DNA of 64,000 nt from Nitrospira sp. Ga0074138 (GCA_001464735.1 LNDU01000047.1:62001-126000); one strand, 5' to 3'; shown: positions 1 through 8,919, numbered from the stretch's first letter. Notes: generated by a model not told the origin, from the letters alone. A program made the numbers and translations.

Positions 1-113
1 GCCTCGCGCGAGGGAAACCCGTTGCAGATAATGACGGGCTGATCGGTCAGCAACTTCAGCAAGGCCTCCATGGCCTGCGCCCGACTGATCAATGTGCCTT
101 GTTCGGGCCTCAT
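1..113 (-). CDS. Phosphonopyruvate/sulfopyruvate decarboxylase, beta (TPP-binding) subunit, N-terminal part
   Basis: Only the first 37 codons are inside the window; the gene runs off the left edge. The ATG at 113 overlaps the stop of the upstream alpha-subunit gene (ATGA), so the two are translationally coupled. The visible protein begins MRPEQGTLISR and reaches CNGFPSRE, which resembles the start of the C-terminal half of phosphonopyruvate decarboxylases (GFPSREL-type motif). Split two-subunit forms of this TPP enzyme family include ComDE sulfopyruvate decarboxylase. The subunit role is inferred from coupling and this motif; the substrate cannot be settled from the fragment. Confidence 0.65.
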   Translation of the reverse strand, partial: MRPEQGTLISRAQAMEALLKLLTDQPVIICNGFPSRE

Positions 114-607
114 GGATGCAATCCCTTGACCACGCCTTTGGTGATAAACAAGGCGACCGGAATCCGCTGCTTCATGAATGTCTCAGCGACCCACCTGAAA
201 TCTTCAATCACTGTTTTTTCAGTCAGGGTCCGGTGCGGGATCTTGACGGTATCCAGCAATTGCGGCATCACCTCTCCCATCACCAAATGTTCAGGAGCAT
301 CCTCCCCCCCCTGCCCACGCCAGGAAACAATCAGTATGCAGGGTTGTTGATAAATCATATTCAGAGAAATGAGCGCATTGAGAGAAGTACCGAGTCCTGA
401 ATTCTGCATGAGCACGGCGGGGGTTTTCCCCGCCATATAGGCGCCCGCAGCCATGCCGACCGCTTCATCCTCACGAACCGCGGGGGTGTAGAGCCGACGG
501 TTCATGAGTTCCGCAATGATCCCACCCAGAATCGAATCTGGCACACCGGTAAAGAAATTCACTCCCATGTCCTGCATCGTTTGGACGAACACGTCGCTTT
601 CAATCAC
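110..607 (-). CDS. Phosphonopyruvate/sulfopyruvate decarboxylase, alpha (PYR) subunit
   Basis: About 165 residues, the size of a free-standing pyrimidine-binding TPP domain. FTGVPDS near the N-terminus and VREDEAVGMAAGAYMAG, with the Glu that activates TPP, are typical of phosphonopyruvate and sulfopyruvate decarboxylases; the family converts phosphonopyruvate to phosphonoacetaldehyde or sulfopyruvate to sulfoacetaldehyde. The frame is open to an ATG at 658, but a good -10 box lies on top of that codon, so I choose the GTG at 607, which follows AGGGGG by about 9 bases. It is coupled to the beta gene. A ruined PEP mutase gene 1.3 kb away suggests an original role in phosphonate synthesis; what it does without the mutase is unclear. 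Confidence 0.75.
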   Translation of the reverse strand: MIESDVFVQTMQDMGVNFFTGVPDSILGGIIAELMNRRLYTPAVREDEAVGMAAGAYMAGKTPAVLMQNSGLGTSLNALISLNMIYQQPCILIVSWRGQGGEDAPEHLVMGEVMPQLLDTVKIPHRTLTEKTVIEDFRWVAETFMKQRIPVALFITKGVVKGLHP

Positions 608-656
608 TGAACGTTTCCCCCTGACATATTGAGACACATCTGCAGAAAGCCGGCGC

Positions 657-686
657 ATTATAAGATACGCCCTGCGAGGTTCTCAA
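657..686 (-). promoter_or_regulatory. Sigma-70 type promoter for the decarboxylase genes
   Basis: On the minus strand TTGAGA (681-686) is followed after 18 bases by a perfect TATAAT (657-662). Transcription would start near 650, which argues against translation from the ATG at 658 and for the GTG at 607. Pattern match only. Confidence 0.6.
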
Positions 687-767
687 GAAAGATCCGCGAT
701 TGAGTTGAACTCTCTCGCATGTTAGCGTTAGTAGGAATAGGGTTATATCCGACTCCCTTGACAGAAG

Positions 768-1298
768 ATGAGGGCTCTCACCCAACCAACACCCAATACC
801 TTGCCGTTGGTCCTGATAATCGCCGTCGTGATCGGTGCTAACTCAGCATGGGCTATTCCCATGATGAATGACCCGAAGGGATTTCACGATATTCCTTGGG
901 GCACTTCCTTGTCCTCACGCCAGGACCTGGAGACGATACGTGCAAGTCCACATATCATCGAATATCTCCGCAAGAGAGAGCCGACGTCATTCGCGGGAAC
1001 AGAAATGACCAGCATCCTCTACCTGTCCCTGGATGATCAATTTGCGCGTGTCATAATTCGATACCAAGGGGAACAAGTTCACAAACACGTGCTGCGCTTC
1101 TTGGAAAATCAATTCGGTGGGCTGGAGCGTATCCCCGGACAGATGGCACGAGGTCTCAATCAGCAATACACGTGGCGCGGTTCAGATACCGAGATCACGC
1201 TGACCTACCAAGCCGGTACCGAGCGCGGCTACATATTCATCGATAGCCGTACGCTCGCACCACGGTTCAACGACTATATCACCGACTCCGCAGAGTAG
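768..1298 (+). CDS. Exported protein of unknown function, tandem paralogue 1
   Basis: A 176-residue protein with a hydrophobic N-terminal signal segment ending near residue 30 (ANSAWA). The mature part starts with NDPKGFHDIPWGTSL, shared almost unchanged with the next gene, and the two align along most of their length (RVIIRYQGEQVHKH against RVTVRYSGSETHER; YIFIDSRTL against IIFFESLTL). I do not recognise the family. The pattern of an opening WG-T-x-L motif followed by a short beta-rich domain is common in small periplasmic proteins. It is transcribed with the next gene and lies between the decarboxylase and the mutase pseudogene. Confidence 0.7.
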   Translation: MRALTQPTPNTLPLVLIIAVVIGANSAWAIPMMNDPKGFHDIPWGTSLSSRQDLETIRASPHIIEYLRKREPTSFAGTEMTSILYLSLDDQFARVIIRYQGEQVHKHVLRFLENQFGGLERIPGQMARGLNQQYTWRGSDTEITLTYQAGTERGYIFIDSRTLAPRFNDYITDSAE

Positions 1299-1302
1299 AT
1301 CG

Positions 1303-1830
1303 ATGAACGCGGGTTTTTGTAAACCAACGATACTCCTCGCAGCAGTGATCTTCTGCGTGCTGCATACCGCGACACCGTCGTTGGCCGTTCCACTCGTCAA
1401 CGATCCCAATGGCTTCGAAGATATACCCTGGGGAACATCCCTTGCGGAAATGGAACAGTTTGCGCGTGTCGAAGATGCCGGTCGCCTAGAGATCTATGAA
1501 CAAACCAAACAGGCTCCTGCGCTCGGCACGATACCCATCGATTCCATACGATTTACCACGTTTGAGAAGAAGTTCGGCCGCGTGACTGTTCGCTACAGTG
1601 GAAGTGAGACTCATGAAAGAGCCCTGACCTACCTTCAATCCAAGTATGGTCCACTCGACCGAACACCGGGCCAAATCACGGTCGGCCCGGTGAAAGTTTA
1701 CGTGTGGCATGGCTTTCATACGGAAGTGGCGTTGCGGTTCGAGACTGGAACTGATCGTGGCATCATATTTTTTGAAAGCCTGACGCTCCCTGAGAAACTA
1801 TCGGACGGGACTTCCGCGACAGTCTTCTAA
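1303..1830 (+). CDS. Exported protein of unknown function, tandem paralogue 2
   Basis: A 175-residue protein starting 4 bases after the stop of its paralogue, so the two are probably translated from one message. It has a signal peptide (cleavage likely after PSLA), then NDPNGFEDIPWGTSL, the motif shared with the upstream protein. Both carry a GxLxRxPGQ stretch near residue 125 and close with a beta-rich segment. The arrangement points to a local duplication followed by divergence. No catalytic residues or metal-binding pattern stand out and no function is assigned. Confidence 0.7.
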   Translation: MNAGFCKPTILLAAVIFCVLHTATPSLAVPLVNDPNGFEDIPWGTSLAEMEQFARVEDAGRLEIYEQTKQAPALGTIPIDSIRFTTFEKKFGRVTVRYSGSETHERALTYLQSKYGPLDRTPGQITVGPVKVYVWHGFHTEVALRFETGTDRGIIFFESLTLPEKLSDGTSATVF

Positions 1831-1925
1831 CCGTAGATAGATAATTTCTTAAACTTTCCGTTCGCAAGAGGCTGTGCCCTTTCGCATCATGTGGGGCCAC
1901 ATGGTGGCACACACTGCAAACCTTC

Positions 1926-2540
1926 CTGCCGCATTAAAGAGCCAGGTGCGCTGAAGGTGGTCGATGCCCACGACGCATTGAGTGCTCACCTGATCAAGCG
2001 TGCAGGCTTCGATGGCGTCTGGGCCAGTGGCTTTGCGATCTCGGCTTCCGTGAAATGCATTTCCGACGCCAGCTTCTTTACTTCTAGCGCGCAGCTCGAC
2101 GTCGAGCGTAACATCGTGGAGACTGTGAGCATTCCGGTGTCGCCGCCTGCGACATAGGATATAGAAACACGCTAAGCGTCATGCGGACTACCAATGATCG
2201 TGAGGGGGCCGGCGTGGCTGCAATCTGCATTGAAGAGAGCGCCTATCCAAATCGCTGCAGTTGCTATGCGGGCATTCAACGGGAATAGATTCCCATTGAA
2301 GAGCACTGCGGCAAGATTCGAGCAGCAAAAGCAGCTCAGAGTTGTCCGGAGTTTATGGTCATCGCATCCAGGCAGTACCGATTTTCAAGGGGTGGATGGA
2401 AGCCGATTCCTTTGAAGAGTATCAAAAGACCTGGGCCAAGATCCGGCCGTCATTCCCTTCATCAATATGGTATCCAGTCACCAGTTACTGCTCTGCGAGT
2501 TGGCGCATCATTCGCTTCGCATGACCAAGTTACATTATTG
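1926..2540 (+). pseudogene. Decayed phosphoenolpyruvate mutase (pepM-like) gene
   Basis: Pieces of a PEP mutase/isocitrate-lyase-superfamily protein can be read in order but in different frames. Frame 1 gives VDAHDALSAHLIKRAGFDGV and WASGFAISAS up to about 2145. After a frameshift comes ACDIGYRNTLSVM, where intact enzymes have D-x-D-T-G-Y-G-N, then GVAAICIEESAYPNRCSCYAG around 2208-2270. After a second shift comes EEHCGKIRAAKAAQ near 2300, then DSFEEYQKTWAK near 2405. The catalytic Asp loop is both frameshifted and substituted and the C-terminal part is shortened, so no active enzyme can be made. PEP mutase normally feeds phosphonopyruvate decarboxylase, whose gene is intact nearby. Confidence 0.75.
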
Positions 2541-2571
2541 AATTGATTGGGAAAATATTCCGGACGAAGCT

Positions 2572-2982
2572 ATGATGATGACACTGATAATGAGTAACCG
2601 AAAGTCCTATGTTCCGTTGGATGGCCGTTATGCGGAACGTGTAACGGTCACGTGTCGAGTGCGCTATGTCGGTGAAGTTCCGACACAGCCTCACCAGGGG
2701 GAGGGGCTCACCAAAAACATATCCGTTTCTGGTTGCCACATCATCAGCGACCGCCCGGTAACACGAGGAACATTATTGACACTTACCATTGCGCTTCCCG
2801 ATGGATTGCCTCAGCTTTCATTGAAATCAGCGCATGTTGTGTGGGTATCGGGTTGTCAATTTTCTGTCCGATTTATGGATCTGAGCCAAGACCATCGGAA
2901 GCGGTTGCAATCTTTCATTTGGAAAAGCATCTCCTATCAAACCGTAAGCGATCAACGAACTCGATTCCGGCTGATGATGTAG
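2572..2982 (+). CDS. PilZ-domain protein
   Basis: A single PilZ-like domain in 136 residues. The N-terminal basic segment (RYAERVTVTCRVRY) and NISVSGC correspond to the RxxxR and (D/N)xSxxG elements that bind cyclic di-GMP, although the first arginine motif is only partly preserved. The rest is the usual beta-barrel, ending in a short helix (DHRKRLQSFIW). Several in-frame ATGs cluster at 2572-2590, so the exact start is uncertain; MSNRKSYVP at 2590 is an alternative. It stands alone. Domain identity is fairly sure; ligand binding is not. Confidence 0.7.
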   Translation: MMMTLIMSNRKSYVPLDGRYAERVTVTCRVRYVGEVPTQPHQGEGLTKNISVSGCHIISDRPVTRGTLLTLTIALPDGLPQLSLKSAHVVWVSGCQFSVRFMDLSQDHRKRLQSFIWKSISYQTVSDQRTRFRLMM

Positions 2983-3330
2983 TCCGGCCCTTATCCCCTC
3001 CTGTCTACAGTGCCACGATCATTTTCATGACGCTGATCAACTCATAAGACCTCACGTACGGCGTTCAGAAACCAGGCCTCCCTTCCAGCAAGTACATAAC
3101 AGATTGATTTATTGCCCATTACCCTCACCCCCCCTTCCGGTTTGACCACTCCCCCTCCTCTGGTGGGAAGGCAAGGTCGACACTCCGCGCTAGCCTTCAT
3201 CCATACGAAATCTCCAATACAGACTGCACCGCGGCAAGACAGAAAGAGCCTTTGGGGCTCAAGCGTTTGGCAAGTCAGGACTGAGTCGATCGATCCCATC
3301 CAAATGGGGACATAACCAGGAGGTATAACG
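2983..3330. other. Intergenic stretch between two PilZ genes
   Basis: About 350 bases with no ORF that looks coding; the reading frames here are low-complexity shadows. It contains C-rich runs near 3120-3170 and a strong ribosome-binding site (AGGAGG, 3319-3324) for the next gene. No terminator or repeat was recognised. Confidence 0.5.
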
Positions 3331-3726
3331 ATGAGACAGATGAAACACTTGAGAGAGTCGGAAGTGCCTTACTCATCGCATTCTATTGAGCGTCGCAGAA
3401 TGAGAAGGAGTTTCGTCTCCTTGGGGCTTATGTACTCAGGAATCAACGGGGACGACGTTCTAATTGGAGACGGTAGCGCTGTAGACCTATCCGAAGGTGG
3501 GGTGGGCATTCGTGGAAACTGTCCCGTCAAGATTGGCATGGAATTGACCTTGTTCTTATATCTTCCGGACGAGGAGGAGCCCCTATTCGTTTCGGAAGTG
3601 GTGGTCTCCTGGACAAAGGGATCTCTGTTTGGCGTGGAACTGAATGGAGTGAGCCTCCGCGATGGCGATCGGTTGCGGGCACTGCTCCACGCCCAATCGG
3701 CTGCCCAAGCGGAGTCGGTTCAATGA
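3331..3726 (+). CDS. PilZ-domain protein
   Basis: A 131-residue protein with a basic ERRRMRRSF stretch near residue 20 and DLSEGGVGIRG near residue 55, the two conserved c-di-GMP-binding elements of PilZ domains, followed by a beta-barrel. AGGAGG lies 7 bases before the ATG. It carries both motifs more completely than the neighbour at 2572 and is the better candidate for a real c-di-GMP receptor. Output partner unknown; no motility or polysaccharide gene adjoins it. Confidence 0.75.
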   Translation: MRQMKHLRESEVPYSSHSIERRRMRRSFVSLGLMYSGINGDDVLIGDGSAVDLSEGGVGIRGNCPVKIGMELTLFLYLPDEEEPLFVSEVVVSWTKGSLFGVELNGVSLRDGDRLRALLHAQSAAQAESVQ

Positions 3727-4040
3727 CCCTACTATCAGAGCTTACTCGGAAATGTTCACCCCTAGCAATCCATCTCACCTTGTCTTCTGGACGCGCACCA
3801 TGCTAATTCATGGTGAGTGACTACTTACTCACTATGAATAGGACACGGACATCTTCTCGTCAACGACATCAACCATCCCCAACCTTCAGCCATAAACAGC
3901 AGGGCTACGGGCATCAGTGAGGCGCTACCCTGCAAACACTTTCGACCAAGCATGCCCTGTACAACGCAATTTTCTCATAAAATGCGCATGCTCCGACTTG
4001 CGCGAAGCTGGCGACGGGCGCGTAAGCGACAGGCACTACC
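3727..4040. other. Intergenic region upstream of the RND pump operon
   Basis: About 310 bases without a convincing gene. It holds the 34-bp inverted repeat described separately and presumably the promoter of the pump operon. Overlapping short frames at 3914-4244 have no recognisable content. Confidence 0.5.
3806..3839. promoter_or_regulatory. 13-bp inverted repeat, probable repressor operator
   Basis: ATTCATGGTGAGT (3806-3818), an 8-base spacer, then ACTCACTATGAAT (3827-3839): 12 of 13 positions pair. The size and TGAGTGA-type half sites resemble operators of TetR/AcrR repressors, which often control RND pumps, and it lies about 200 bases upstream of the pump genes. There is no T-run, which argues against a terminator. 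No regulator gene adjoins it. Confidence 0.5.
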
Positions 4041-5228
4041 ATGAGTCGACTCCTCCGACATCCATTCGTCACTCTCGGAATTATTATCCTCATTGCGATC
4101 ACCGTTCTTGTAGCCTTTCGCCTGAGCACAGGCTCCAAAACCGACAAGAAGACGGCACGGCTCATTACGGTCGGTACTGTATCTCCGCTCCGACAAGATC
4201 TCGATATTCGTCTGGCCTATACAGCGGACATCTCGCCTAATCAAGTCGTCAATATCTTCTCACGGGTTGACGGATACATCACCAAACTCCATGTCGATAA
4301 GGGCGATTATGTCAGAGCGGGCCAGTTACTCGTTGAAATCGATCATACGGACTATCAACATGCCGTTAATCAGGCAAAAGCCAATCTGTCAGCTGCCAAG
4401 GCGAAGGTCTCACAACAGGATGCGGTCGTCCGCAACGCCAAGCTGACGTTGGATCGCGTGCAGACCCTCATCAAGGACCAATTTGTCTCACAGCAAGATC
4501 TCGATACTGCACTGGTCAACTTCGACGCCGCCAGCGCCGCACAGGAATCCCTCCAAGCACAGGTCACCCAAATGGAGGTGGCCCTAGCCCAGGCGGAAAC
4601 TCGCTTAGCCTATTCGTATATCCGAGCCCCATTTCCTGGCTATATCGCAGAACGAAATTTAGATACCGGGGCCTATGTCAGCAGCGCGACTGCCAGCACG
4701 TCGACTATGTCACGAGGCATCATGAGCCTACATGACATCAATACGGTTCGTGTACTGATCGAAGTCGTCGAGCGAGACATTCCGCTCGTGAAGGTAGGTC
4801 AAAAGGCCGAGCTCCGTGCCGAAGCGTACCCGGATTACGTATTCGAAGGAACCGTCACGCGTGTCGTCCAGGCCTTGAATCGCGCGACACGTACCATGAC
4901 GGTGGAAATTGACTTATCGAATAAGGATCGGCGATTAAAAGGCGGGATGTTTGCCCGAGTCGAAGTCATGGTGGGAACCCATCACCAAGCATTACAGATT
5001 CCCATTGATGCCGTCAGTCGACTCGAAAACATGCAATACATCTATATCGTCCAAGAGGGGAAAGCCCAGCGAGTGGATATCGAGATCGGGGCCCGTAACG
5101 GCAACCATGTAGAAATCACCAAGGGTTTGACGGGTCGAGAACAGGTCATCGTTGCAGGCAAAGACTTGGTGCACGATGGCACACCTGTCCTGACCCAACC
5201 GCTCAACCAAGTGAGGAGTGAAGGGTAA
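4041..5228 (+). CDS. RND efflux periplasmic adaptor (membrane fusion protein)
   Basis: A 395-residue membrane fusion protein. An N-terminal membrane anchor (about residues 10-28) is followed by a lipoyl-like half (NIFSRVDGYITKLHVDKGDYV), a long alpha-hairpin rich in Ala/Gln (about 105-180), the second lipoyl half (YIRAPFPGYIAERNLDTGAYV), then the beta-barrel and membrane-proximal domains. It would link the inner-membrane RND pump at 5299 to an outer-membrane channel. No TolC-type gene is next to it, so the channel must come from elsewhere. It probably shares a transcript with the pump (70-base gap). Confidence 0.88.
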   Translation: MSRLLRHPFVTLGIIILIAITVLVAFRLSTGSKTDKKTARLITVGTVSPLRQDLDIRLAYTADISPNQVVNIFSRVDGYITKLHVDKGDYVRAGQLLVEIDHTDYQHAVNQAKANLSAAKAKVSQQDAVVRNAKLTLDRVQTLIKDQFVSQQDLDTALVNFDAASAAQESLQAQVTQMEVALAQAETRLAYSYIRAPFPGYIAERNLDTGAYVSSATASTSTMSRGIMSLHDINTVRVLIEVVERDIPLVKVGQKAELRAEAYPDYVFEGTVTRVVQALNRATRTMTVEIDLSNKDRRLKGGMFARVEVMVGTHHQALQIPIDAVSRLENMQYIYIVQEGKAQRVDIEIGARNGNHVEITKGLTGREQVIVAGKDLVHDGTPVLTQPLNQVRSEG

Positions 5229-5298
5229 GGGGTGAAAAGGCTGAAGAGTTCGGCTTCCTTGGCCTCACGATTTACCTCCGTTTCCCCACCAACCTAGA

Positions 5299-8200
5299 AT
5301 GTGGCTAACCCTACTCGCACTACGCAATCGCATCGGCATTCTGATGTTATCCCTCGCAATGGTGGTACTGGGGCTGACGTCCCTTCAACGCCTACCGGTT
5401 GATCTGTTCCCGCAAATCCAGGTCCCAGTCGCTTTTGTGGGTGTTGTGTACAAGGGGGCGCCCCCGCTCGACATCGAGCAGAGCGTCGTCTATCCAATCG
5501 AAAAAGCTGTCAGCTCCGCTTCCAATGTCGAACATGTCGAATCGTTCAGCAAGCAGGGTCTCGGGGCCGTCCAGATCTGGTTCAACTGGGGAGCAGACAT
5601 CAATGTTGGACAGATGGAAGTGATGCAACGCATCACGCAGATTCTGAACAGCCTCCCACCGGGGATCCTACAGCCCTTTATCGTGAAATTCGACGTTTCT
5701 AACATCCCCGTTTCCATTGTGTCGGTGTCGAGCGATGAGTTGGACGAGCGAGCACTCTATGATCTTGCGTACAACACCATCGCCCCACAGATCGAACAGA
5801 TCGCCAACGTTGCGGCGGCCACAGTCGAGGGCGGCAAGATTCGTCAGATCAATATCAACCTCGACCCGGCACTCCTCAGTGCCCGCGGACTCTCCATTCT
5901 TGACGTCGTGAGATCCGTCAAAGCCTCCAATTTAATACTGCCGTCCGGTGACATCAAAGCCGGAAACCTTGACTATAACGTCTTTACGAACAATCAGTTC
6001 CGAACGGTCGAGCCGATCCAGGACGTCATCGTGAAGGTCAATCCGCAGGGCAATCCGGTCCGCGTGAGTGATGTAGGGACCGTGACGGATTCATCCGATA
6101 TCCAAACAAACATCGTTCATGCCGACGGTGCCAGATCGGTATTTCTTCGTGTGAACAAGCAACCGATCGCCAACACGGTCGAGGTTGTGAATGCCCTTCG
6201 CGCAGCCCTCCCCAAGATGTTTGGAATCCCTGAGGGGGTGAAACTCGGCATTTCATTCGATCAATCTCTCTATATCCGACAATCCATTCACAATCTAACC
6301 GAACAAGCCCTCCATGGGTCGCTGCTGGCCTCAGCCGTGATTCTGATCTTCTTGCGCAACCTCACAAGTACCGTCATCATTTCCGTGGCCATTCCGCTCT
6401 CCATGCTCGTGACGTTTGTTGTCCTCTATTTTACCGGCCAAACCCTGAACGTCTTTACGCTCGGCGGGCTTGCGCTGGGGATCGGCCGGCTGGTTGATGA
6501 CTCCATTGTGGAACTGGAAAATATTCAGCGCCACCTCAATACCAATCCCAACCGGTGGAACGGCATCCTCAATGCCGCTCGGGAAGTCGCCATGCCGATC
6601 CTCGCGTCGACCGTCACCACGGTGGTGGTCTTCCTCCCGATGTTCTTCGTGGTTGGGGTCGCGCGTCTGTTGCTGATACCGTTAACCGTGACCATCGCGA
6701 TTGCGCTCTTCACATCCTTCCTCGTCTCCCGCACAGTGACGCCGGCACTCTGCTACAAGTTCCTCAAGCCTGAACAAGACGCTCGGCGGACCATGCCGTC
6801 CTGGTTTACCACACTGATGGATTGGAGTCGTCGCCGATATGAGACTCTCGATAGAAGTTACGAAGAATCGTTGCAGTGGGTCCTGGGACATCGCCGGACC
6901 TTTATCGCCATGGTGCTGCTGATCTTTGTCGGATCGCTCACGTTGGTTCCGATGATCGGAACGGAGTTCCTTCCGGTTTCCGATGAGAGTCAGTTTCGCA
7001 TCGTCCTGCGGGCACCGGTCGGCCAACGGGTTGAAAAGACCGAACAGCAAGTCTCAGAAGTCGAACGGGTGCTCCGAGCCAATATTCCCGCAACCGAATT
7101 GGAGACGATCGTCTCCAGTACGGGTATCCTGTCGCAAGGTCGCGCGTCACTCTTCAACCCCAACACAGGGCCCCATACGTCGTCGATGCAAGTGTACCTC
7201 GTCTCACCGGACAAACGGGCCAGAACGCAAGTCGAGATCATGAACGATGTGCGCCCGAAAATCGTCAAACTGTTCCCAGGAGTGTCGATGTATTTCGATC
7301 CCGGGGGGCTCGTCAAACGCGTCACAAGCTTCGGCTCCCAAAAGGCCATTGATGTGGAAATCTATGGCTATGACTTTGAAAAAGCGAGAGACGTTATCGC
7401 CCGCGTCAAGGAAATCATGGAGCAGACTCCAGGCCTGGCGGATATCGAACCGAGTCGGGAAGAAAACTATCCGGAAGTCAACGTGACGGTGGATCGAGAG
7501 AAGGCGGCTCTGCTCGGCATCAGCGAAGCCGACGTGGCCAATACGGTCCTATTTTCTCTAAATGGAAACGGTCAGACCGACCCAATCATTTATACGGATC
7601 CGCAAAGCGGCAATGAGTACTTTATCAGCGCCTGGCTGGCCGAAGAACACCGAAAGAATCTCAGCGATTTGGAGAATATTCTGCTCATCGCCAAGACCGG
7701 TGAGCCTGTCCTCCTGAAGAATGTTGCGTCCCTCAAGTTGAACGCAGGACCGGTGAAGGTCGATCGAAAACATTTCCAGCGCGTGGTCCACATCACGGCC
7801 AATCCCACCACCCGGCCCCTCGGTGATATAGCCGAAGACCTGGAGTCCGCCTTCGCCGCACTCCAGTTGCCGGCAGGGTTCAGCCTCAAGCTGGCGGGGC
7901 AGATTCAGCAGCAGCGCGAAACCTTCCAAGGATTGCAGTTTGCGAGCATCCTAGCACTCATGTTGGTCTACATGGTCATGGCCGCCCAATTCAAATCACT
8001 CATCGACCCCTTTATCATCATGTTTTCCGTGCCGATGGGCTTCCCCGGTGTCATCTTGATCCTGTTTCTGACGAATACGACACTGTCCACCACGTCGTTG
8101 ATGGGGATTATCATGATGTTGGGCATTGTCGTCTCAAACGGTGTCTTATTGGTCGATTACACCAACGTCCTCCGCCGCAGAGGCGAAGGACTTCATCATG

Positions 8201-8484
8201 CCGTTGTGACTGCCGCACGAACCAGGCTGCGCCCGATTCTCATGACCTCGCTCGCCACGGTCTTTGGGCTGCTTCCCATGGCCATCGGACTCGGGACCGG
8301 TGGTGAAACAAACGCGCCTCTCGCAAGGGCGGTCGTCGGGGGGTTGAGCGTTTCTACCCTCCTCACACTGTTTCTCGTTCCAACGATGTATTTGATTTTA
8401 GAGGAATATTTCCCGAGGAGGCTCGAAGAATCGGCGAACGATCAGGAAGTGGCCTCCATTGACGCCACCTCGGTTCCGGAGTAG
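5299..8484 (+). CDS. RND multidrug efflux pump, inner-membrane transporter (HAE1 type)
   Basis: 1061 residues, the usual AcrB-family length. An N-terminal transmembrane helix precedes the first periplasmic loop (QVPVAFVGVVYKGAPP), then a block of six helices containing GIGRLVDDSIVELENI, the conserved TM4 segment with the paired Asp residues of the proton relay. A second periplasmic loop and a second helix block (GIVVSNGVLLVDYTN) follow. The substrate is not predictable; HAE1 members export hydrophobic or amphiphilic compounds by proton antiport. The gene pairs with the adaptor upstream and ends 6 bases from the convergent SCP2 gene. Confidence 0.9.
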   Translation: MWLTLLALRNRIGILMLSLAMVVLGLTSLQRLPVDLFPQIQVPVAFVGVVYKGAPPLDIEQSVVYPIEKAVSSASNVEHVESFSKQGLGAVQIWFNWGADINVGQMEVMQRITQILNSLPPGILQPFIVKFDVSNIPVSIVSVSSDELDERALYDLAYNTIAPQIEQIANVAAATVEGGKIRQININLDPALLSARGLSILDVVRSVKASNLILPSGDIKAGNLDYNVFTNNQFRTVEPIQDVIVKVNPQGNPVRVSDVGTVTDSSDIQTNIVHADGARSVFLRVNKQPIANTVEVVNALRAALPKMFGIPEGVKLGISFDQSLYIRQSIHNLTEQALHGSLLASAVILIFLRNLTSTVIISVAIPLSMLVTFVVLYFTGQTLNVFTLGGLALGIGRLVDDSIVELENIQRHLNTNPNRWNGILNAAREVAMPILASTVTTVVVFLPMFFVVGVARLLLIPLTVTIAIALFTSFLVSRTVTPALCYKFLKPEQDARRTMPSWFTTLMDWSRRRYETLDRSYEESLQWVLGHRRTFIAMVLLIFVGSLTLVPMIGTEFLPVSDESQFRIVLRAPVGQRVEKTEQQVSEVERVLRANIPATELETIVSSTGILSQGRASLFNPNTGPHTSSMQVYLVSPDKRARTQVEIMNDVRPKIVKLFPGVSMYFDPGGLVKRVTSFGSQKAIDVEIYGYDFEKARDVIARVKEIMEQTPGLADIEPSREENYPEVNVTVDREKAALLGISEADVANTVLFSLNGNGQTDPIIYTDPQSGNEYFISAWLAEEHRKNLSDLENILLIAKTGEPVLLKNVASLKLNAGPVKVDRKHFQRVVHITANPTTRPLGDIAEDLESAFAALQLPAGFSLKLAGQIQQQRETFQGLQFASILALMLVYMVMAAQFKSLIDPFIIMFSVPMGFPGVILILFLTNTTLSTTSLMGIIMMLGIVVSNGVLLVDYTNVLRRRGEGLHHAVVTAARTRLRPILMTSLATVFGLLPMAIGLGTGGETNAPLARAVVGGLSVSTLLTLFLVPTMYLILEEYFPRRLEESANDQEVASIDATSVPE

Positions 8485-8490
8485 CCTGCG

Positions 8491-8829
8491 TTAACGCTCG
8501 ACAATGTTTGGGAACAACGACTTCAGCTGCATAGCCAGTCCGATATCCCCGGTAATCTGCAAACGCCCCGACATCGCCATCGTCATTCCGCTGAGATGCC
8601 CGTTCAGAACCCCGATGCAATCCTCTCCGGTCATCGAGAGAGTCACATGCGGATCGGCATGAATTCCATCCTTCACGATGCAGCTCCCATTGTGCACCAG
8701 CAGATGGTACTGACCGCCTTGGTTCCCACGGAGGTCGAACTGGTAGACGGCCTCAAGATCCTCAGCTGCATCCTTATCAAGTTTTGATGGGAGGGAGTCA
8801 AACACCTCTCTGACAGTCGTGGCTTTCAT
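8491..8829 (-). CDS. SCP2 sterol-binding domain protein
   Basis: A 112-residue single-domain protein with the SCP2 pattern: an N-terminal helix (VREVFDSLPSKLD), a central beta-sheet (VYQFDLRGNQGGQYHLLV), then DPHVTLSMTGEDCIGVLNG and GRLQITGDIGLAMQLKSLF, the conserved lipid-pocket part. The frame is open to 8886, but the family normally begins at about MKATTV, so I use the ATG at 8829. Bacterial SCP2 proteins bind lipids or acyl chains; the ligand here is unknown. Confidence 0.8.
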   Translation of the reverse strand: MKATTVREVFDSLPSKLDKDAAEDLEAVYQFDLRGNQGGQYHLLVHNGSCIVKDGIHADPHVTLSMTGEDCIGVLNGHLSGMTMAMSGRLQITGDIGLAMQLKSLFPNIVER

Positions 8830-8865
8830 GTTAAGACAATACCTATGGCAACGGATGGTTAAAGT

Positions 8866-8896
8866 CTTCGGGGGCGCTATGCTCACGCCCCCGAAG
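8866..8896 (-). terminator. Strong hairpin after the AdoMet-decarboxylase-like gene
   Basis: A perfect 11-bp inverted repeat (CTTCGGGGGCG, 8866-8876, with CGCCCCCGAAG, 8886-8896) and a 9-base loop lie just after the stop at 8920. The downstream minus-strand sequence has only a short T-run, so it is a weak intrinsic terminator or an mRNA-stabilising hairpin. Confidence 0.55.
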
Positions 8897-8919
8897 CACG
8901 GTCAACGCAAAAGAAGGGT

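Noticed and set aside
3042..3299. 85-residue minus-strand frame between PilZ genes
   Set aside because: Low-complexity translation, no homologous pattern, weak start.
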